A stretch of 56,452 nucleotides of DNA from Polyangium fumosum (lineage in GTDB: Bacteria > Myxococcota_A > Polyangia > Polyangiales > Polyangiaceae): contig NZ_SSMQ01000082.1 of the NCBI RefSeq assembly GCF_005144585.1, forward strand, positions 1 through 56,452, given 5' to 3'. The translations under genes and the position numbers were made by a program. The notes under the pieces are model-generated. The model was given only the letters and a program-made list of their open reading frames with translations, made no database searches and had not been told where the DNA came from. Positions 53,180 to 56,452 of this stretch are shown piece after piece. Every line of letters begins with the position of its first letter. The first letter of the stretch is position 1.

Positions 53180-53187
53180 CACCACGG

Positions 53188-54516
53188 TCACACCCTCGCA
53201 TCCAAGTCCTTCACGCGCACCTGGCCAAGCACATTCGCCTCCCGCCGCGTCGCTGCCTGCGCCGCGGCCCTCCCGCTCGCGAGGCTCACGTCCGCGAGCA
53301 TGCCCACGGGCCCCACCCAGTCGCCCGCCACGAACACGCCCGGCGCGCCCGGCACCAGAGGACCGGGCCTGCCCCGCGCGCCCCCGCGCGCCGCCTGCGG
53401 GAAATCGTGCGCCACCGTGATCGAGGGCAAGTACCGCCGCTCCACCACGAGGTGCTTCGCGCCCGGTTGCAGCAGCTCCAGCACCTCTTCGAGCTCGCGC
53501 TCCCCCGCGCGCGGATCGTTCGGCGCGCCATACCGCGCCACGTGGATCACCGCGCCGCCCTCGGGCGCGAGCCGCGCGGACGCCGAGTGCACCGAAAAAT
53601 AAAGAGGCTGATCGATCCCCAGCGCGAACGTGTTCCGCGGCTGCGGCAAGCGCGAGAGCCCGACGTCGAGGCACGCAGCCGTGACCGGAATCGCCGCCGC
53701 CGCCCAGTCCGCGAGGGCCGGGACGTCGGGCAAGAGCGACGACGCGAACGACGGGCTCGCAGCCAGGATCACCACGTCGGCAGGGATCTCCGCGCCGTCC
53801 ACGAGCCGGACCGCCTTCACGCGCCCGTCCTCCCGGATGACGGACACGGCCTTCGCGCTCGCGACGATCTCGGCCCCCGCGGCCCGCGCGACCTCGGCGA
53901 GCCCCTGCACCAGCGTCCGCCAGCCGTCGTGCAGGTAGATCACGCCGCGCGTCGTCGCGAGCTTGAACTGTTCGAGGGCCGCGTCCGCCGCGAGCCGCTC
54001 CAGATCCGGCGTGTACGTCGAGAGCCGAATGAGCGCGCGGATCACGTCCCGCGCCTCGGGCGTACGGACCTTCGCCCTGAGGAACGCCTCGAAGCTCGTC
54101 CCCGCGAGCGAAGCGACGTCGAGCGAATCGAGGCGAGCGAGCAAGCGCGCGACCTCGATCTTCCCGACGAGCGGCAGGAGCGACGACGTCAAGAGCGACA
54201 CAGGCCCGGTCGGCAGGGCCCGGAGAAGGCCCCCTTGAAGCGCGTAGGCGCCGCTGCTCGTCGCCGGCGGGCCTCCTTTCGTCTCCACGCCAAGCTCCGC
54301 GAGCACGTGCTCGGCCTCGCCGCCCCGGTAGAGCGCGTGCGGCCCGATGTTCAGCGAGAACCCCTTCTTCTCATGGGTCGCCGCGCGCCCCCCGAGCTCC
54401 GTCGCCTTCTCCAGCACGGTCACCCGCCGGCCCGCCCGCGCCGCGTACGCCGCCGCCGTGAGCCCCGCAAGCCCACCACCCACCACCACCACCCGAGCCG
54501 CCGTGTTCGTCGTCAT
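53188..54516 (-). CDS. FAD-dependent amine oxidase/phytoene-desaturase-like protein
   Basis: The 442-residue protein starts at ATG 54516 behind GAGAGG. An N-terminal FAD-binding motif (VVVVGGGLAGLTAAAYAARAG) and the following ELGGRAATH, together with the C-terminal FVAGDWVGPVGMLADVSLAS, define the NAD(P)-binding/amine-oxidase-phytoene-desaturase superfamily. A substrate-binding middle region (ATTRGVIYLHDGWRTLVQGL) is typical too. It belongs to the 'COE'-type partner proteins of ECF41 sigma factors; the substrate is unknown. It is transcribed with the sigma gene. Confidence 0.88.
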   Translation of the reverse strand: MTTNTAARVVVVGGGLAGLTAAAYAARAGRRVTVLEKATELGGRAATHEKKGFSLNIGPHALYRGGEAEHVLAELGVETKGGPPATSSGAYALQGGLLRALPTGPVSLLTSSLLPLVGKIEVARLLARLDSLDVASLAGTSFEAFLRAKVRTPEARDVIRALIRLSTYTPDLERLAADAALEQFKLATTRGVIYLHDGWRTLVQGLAEVARAAGAEIVASAKAVSVIREDGRVKAVRLVDGAEIPADVVILAASPSFASSLLPDVPALADWAAAAIPVTAACLDVGLSRLPQPRNTFALGIDQPLYFSVHSASARLAPEGGAVIHVARYGAPNDPRAGERELEEVLELLQPGAKHLVVERRYLPSITVAHDFPQAARGGARGRPGPLVPGAPGVFVAGDWVGPVGMLADVSLASGRAAAQAATRREANVLGQVRVKDLDARV

Positions 54517-54598
54517 GGTTCGCACCTCTCAGGGGAGGCACGTTCGGGGGTGGCGAAAGGTTACGCGAAATCGTTTGGCGTTGATCGAGGGGCGCAGC

Positions 54599-54886
54599 TC
54601 ACTTCCGCGCGAACCACTCCAGCAGGGCGACGAGCGCGGCGAGCCCGGCGATGGGGACGGCGATCCAGCCGAGCAGGGTGATCCAGCCGCGGCGCAGGGA
54701 GCGACCGCCGCGGTCTTCGCAGGCGAGGCAGATGGCCCAGACCCGGGCGCCGCCCTCGGTGAGGACGCAGCAGTCGCCGCAGACGGGCGCGTGGCAACGG
54801 GCGCAGGGACCAGCCGCCACGGCGCTGCAACGGACGCAACGCGCGACGGGAGGGCCGTCGTTGTGGGAGATCAGGCCGCCGGACAT
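54599..54886 (-). CDS. Small Cys-rich membrane protein (zinc-ribbon-like)
   Basis: A 95-residue protein starts MSGGLISHNDGPPVARCVR at ATG 54886. Four CxxC-type pairs suggest zinc binding: RCVRCSA, PCARCHA, CGDCC and ICLACED. A transmembrane helix (about residues 69-89, ITLLGWIAVPIAGLAALVAL) follows. It resembles B-box/zinc-ribbon membrane proteins of unknown function. It may begin at 54916 instead. Its 3' end is about 80 bp from the FAD oxidoreductase start on the same strand. Confidence 0.65.
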   Translation of the reverse strand: MSGGLISHNDGPPVARCVRCSAVAAGPCARCHAPVCGDCCVLTEGGARVWAICLACEDRGGRSLRRGWITLLGWIAVPIAGLAALVALLEWFARK

Positions 54887-54950
54887 GGCGAGGGAGTCTA
54901 GCCTGAGTCCGTCCAAAAGTTGCTCGCTTCGCCGCGCTCTCCTTGTTCTC

Positions 54951-54974
54951 CATCAACTACCATGGTAGTTGATG
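54951..54974. promoter_or_regulatory. Perfect 24-bp palindrome, operator candidate
   Basis: CATCAACTAC-CATG-GTAGTTGATG is a perfect inverted repeat with no spacer mismatch, located in the 296-bp gap between divergent genes at 54886 and 55183, nearer the minus-strand gene. AACTACC..GGTAGTT is the kind of site bound by a dimeric winged-helix repressor (HxlR/MarR/TetR class). No regulator gene is adjacent, so the identity is unknown. Confidence 0.55.
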
Positions 54975-55182
54975 TCCGTCCTGGCCACGGCGCCATGACA
55001 ACCTCGGGCGGCGCAGCGCCTTCTCGTCGCCCATTTCGCCACGGTCTCGACGCGCGCTCGAGGACAGCCTCGCGCGCCGAGAATCGAATCACACGGGATA
55101 CGTGTGCCCGTTGCGCACGCCCGCGCCCATGGCCGGAAATGCCGGTGCCGCCACGCCCAACGACACGCAAAGGACTCGGACC

Positions 55183-56256
55183 ATGCAAGGACGAACGATT
55201 CCAAGACACCTGGCAGGTTTTCTCTTTTCCGTGTCGACAGTGGCGTGCGCCGCGACCCAACCGGCCGACATTCGCATGGGGAACAACCTCGAAGCCGCAG
55301 CCGCGCCCCCGCCGGCCGACGTGCTCGTGGTCAACAAGATCAAGACGAACGGGAACCTCCCAGGCAATCTCTCGTTCCTGGACCTCGCCTCCGGCAAAGT
55401 CGCCGCCCACGTCCCCGTCGGCCGAGAGCCCCACGAGGTGGCCGTCTCCGCCGACGGGCGCTACGCCGTCGTCAGCAACACCGGCAGCTCCAAAAAACCA
55501 AGCAACAGCCTCTCGGTCTTCGATGTCGAAAAGCGCAAGGAGATCCATCGCGTCGACCTCGGACCGCTCTGGAACCCCCACGGCCTCCTGGCGCGCAACG
55601 GCCTCTTCTACTTCACCGCCGAAGGAGCCCGCGCCATCGGCGCCTACGACCCCGTAAGAAACCGTTTGGCCTGGGTGATGAGCACCGGCCAAGACCAAAC
55701 CCACATGCTCGCCGCAACAAAAGACGGCAAAACCCTGGTCGCGACGAACCGCGGCTCCGGCACCGTCTCCATCCTCCAATTGACGAAGCCCGACCCCCTC
55801 GCCGCAGGATCCTGGAAAGAGACGATCCTCCCCGTCGGCCGAAACCCCGAAGGGATCGACGTCAACCCCGAAGGAACCCAAGCCTGGGTCGGATGCCGCG
55901 GAGGCAACGAAATCGCCATCGTAGACCTCGCGCAGCAAAAGGTCGTCGACCGTTTCTCCACGCCCAACCAGCCCATCGTCCGCGTCAAATTCGCCCTCGA
56001 AGGCAAGCTCCTCCTGGCAACCGATCCCTGGCACGGCGAACTCCTCTTCATCGACCCCACGAGCCACCAGACCCTCAAGAGCCTCCCCATGGGCCAAGGC
56101 TGCGAAGCCATCTTCATCGAGCCCGACGGCAAACACGCACGCATCGGCGTGACAACCGAAGACAACGTCGCCGAAGTCGACCTCGCGACCATGTCGGTGG
56201 TGCGGCGCATCTCCGCCGGTCAAGCGCCAGACGGAATGGCCTGGATCGGCAAGTAG
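55183..56256 (+). CDS. YncE-like beta-propeller lipoprotein
   Basis: The 357-residue product starts at ATG 55183 with a signal and a lipobox-like TVAC. Propeller blades repeat the 'PHEVAVSADGRYAVVSNTGS' pattern (YVTN repeat): LSFLDLASGKVAAHVPVG, GQDQTHMLAATKDGKTLVAT and GRNPEGIDVNPEGTQAWVGC, then TPNQPIVRVKFALEGKLLLA. Seven-bladed surface-layer or YncE/lactonase-type propellers bind ligands or catalyse ring opening. It may be extracytoplasmic. The gene is monocistronic and followed within 10 bp by a repeat half that the edge IS interrupts. Confidence 0.88.
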   Translation: MQGRTIPRHLAGFLFSVSTVACAATQPADIRMGNNLEAAAAPPPADVLVVNKIKTNGNLPGNLSFLDLASGKVAAHVPVGREPHEVAVSADGRYAVVSNTGSSKKPSNSLSVFDVEKRKEIHRVDLGPLWNPHGLLARNGLFYFTAEGARAIGAYDPVRNRLAWVMSTGQDQTHMLAATKDGKTLVATNRGSGTVSILQLTKPDPLAAGSWKETILPVGRNPEGIDVNPEGTQAWVGCRGGNEIAIVDLAQQKVVDRFSTPNQPIVRVKFALEGKLLLATDPWHGELLFIDPTSHQTLKSLPMGQGCEAIFIEPDGKHARIGVTTEDNVAEVDLATMSVVRRISAGQAPDGMAWIGK

Positions 56257-56265
56257 GCGCGCCGC

Positions 56266-56328
56266 GCCGGGGCGCTGCCCCGGACCCCGCGGGGGCTGTC
56301 CGCCCCTCGACCCGGACCAGGCACGGCC
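56266..56328 (+). repeat. Dispersed repeat, A half (copy R9), IS-interrupted
   Basis: The A module begins GCCGGGGCGCTGCCCCGG and runs to GGCACGGCC at 56320-56328. The IS starts directly behind. GGCACGGCC is the reverse complement of GGCCGTGCC at 110-118 beside the left-edge IS, so both IS copies used the same position of the repeat. Confidence 0.85.
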
Positions 56329-56452
56329 CTGAGCATTGGTCCCATCTCCGATCGGTACATTCCCCCCCTCTGACGACATTTAGCGAGGGAGATGTTGGAT
56401 GCAGAGGTGGCCTCGTCGGCGGAAGCGTGGGCACAGGAGGAGTTCGGGCATG
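56329..56452 (+). mobile_element. IS4-type insertion sequence, left end (partial)
   Basis: The left inverted repeat CTGAGCATTGGTCCCATC (56329-56346) is followed by about 45 bp of leader and the start of the transposase at 56392. It matches the right end at 92-109 and the MITE ends at 16 of 18 positions each. The copy has the same orientation as the one at the left edge. The remainder is outside the window. Confidence 0.7.
56392..56452 (+). CDS. Transposase N-terminus (partial)
   Basis: The ATG at 56392 follows GAGGGAG and opens a frame to the edge of the window: MLDAEVASSAEAWAQEEFGH. The 'W-A-x-E-x-F' pattern is the start of the Tn5-type transposase DNA-binding domain (typically followed by a DLGD-R-R segment, beyond the edge here). 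Identification rests on 20 residues and on the matching inverted repeats. Confidence 0.55.
   Translation, partial: MLDAEVASSAEAWAQEEFGH

Overview
The window is high-GC bacterial DNA with dense, mostly tight gene packing, many short Ala/Gly/Pro-rich lipoproteins, a MYXO-CTERM-type C-terminus (27784-29400), a TIGR02265/DUF2378-like protein (40725-41309) and Gly-Gly-Ala linker lipoproteins. Together these point to a myxobacterium, probably Polyangiaceae (Polyangium/Sorangium-like). This is inferred from gene content; no database was consulted. Both edges lie inside copies of the same IS4-type insertion sequence: the transposase C-terminus and right inverted repeat occupy 1-109, and the left inverted repeat and transposase N-terminus occupy 56329-56452. 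The window may therefore be one contig bounded by a collapsed IS.

Layout. 0.2-6.2 kb: secreted/lipoproteins, an aldo/keto reductase overlapping a PhyH-type dioxygenase, a frameshifted LamG lipoprotein and a DUF3592-like membrane protein. 6.6-14.8 kb: a ricin-type lectin protein, a PLP amino-acid deaminase/aldolase, a DbpA-like DEAD-box helicase, a membrane-tethered DJ-1/PfpI protein and a ferritin-like lipoprotein. 15.4-20.6 kb: a tightly overlapping operon imelysin - di-haem oxidoreductase - imelysin - HTTM (gamma-carboxylase-like) protein, preceded by a Fur-like 7-1-7 palindrome; this looks like an iron-responsive envelope system. 20.6-29.4 kb: M28 peptidase, AgmX-type-tail lipoprotein, di-haem cytochrome c peroxidase, class III cyclase, a 1.2-kb gene-free zone and a beta-helix MYXO-CTERM protein. 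29.7-41.3 kb: DUF2231 protein, KefB-type antiporter, a cluster of small secreted Cys-containing proteins, a DUF4142-like protein, a VOC protein, a Rieske oxygenase and a methyltransferase. 41.6-42.7 kb: a probable selenoprotein of the AhpD/CMD superfamily, with an in-frame TGA in a C-x-x-U motif and a hairpin directly behind it. 47.2-50.3 kb: a Phe/Tyr biosynthesis operon (TyrA-chorismate mutase fusion, DAHP synthase, prephenate dehydratase). 50.3-56.3 kb: nuclease-like EEP/LTD protein, ECF41-type sigma factor coupled to an FAD oxidoreductase, and a beta-propeller lipoprotein.

The strongest undescribed signals are the selenoprotein and a modular family of intergenic repeats. The repeats (nine copies, complete or partial) have inverted approximately 70-bp end modules (A and A') around hairpins that share the core ACTGCGC-N3-GCGCAGT but carry different, perfectly mirrored outer arms. 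They sit just behind stop codons. The two edge IS copies both abut the same 9-bp site (GGCACGGCC/GGCCGTGCC) inside the A module, and one repeat copy lies inside a MITE bounded by 18-bp ends like those of the IS and an 8/9 target-site duplication.
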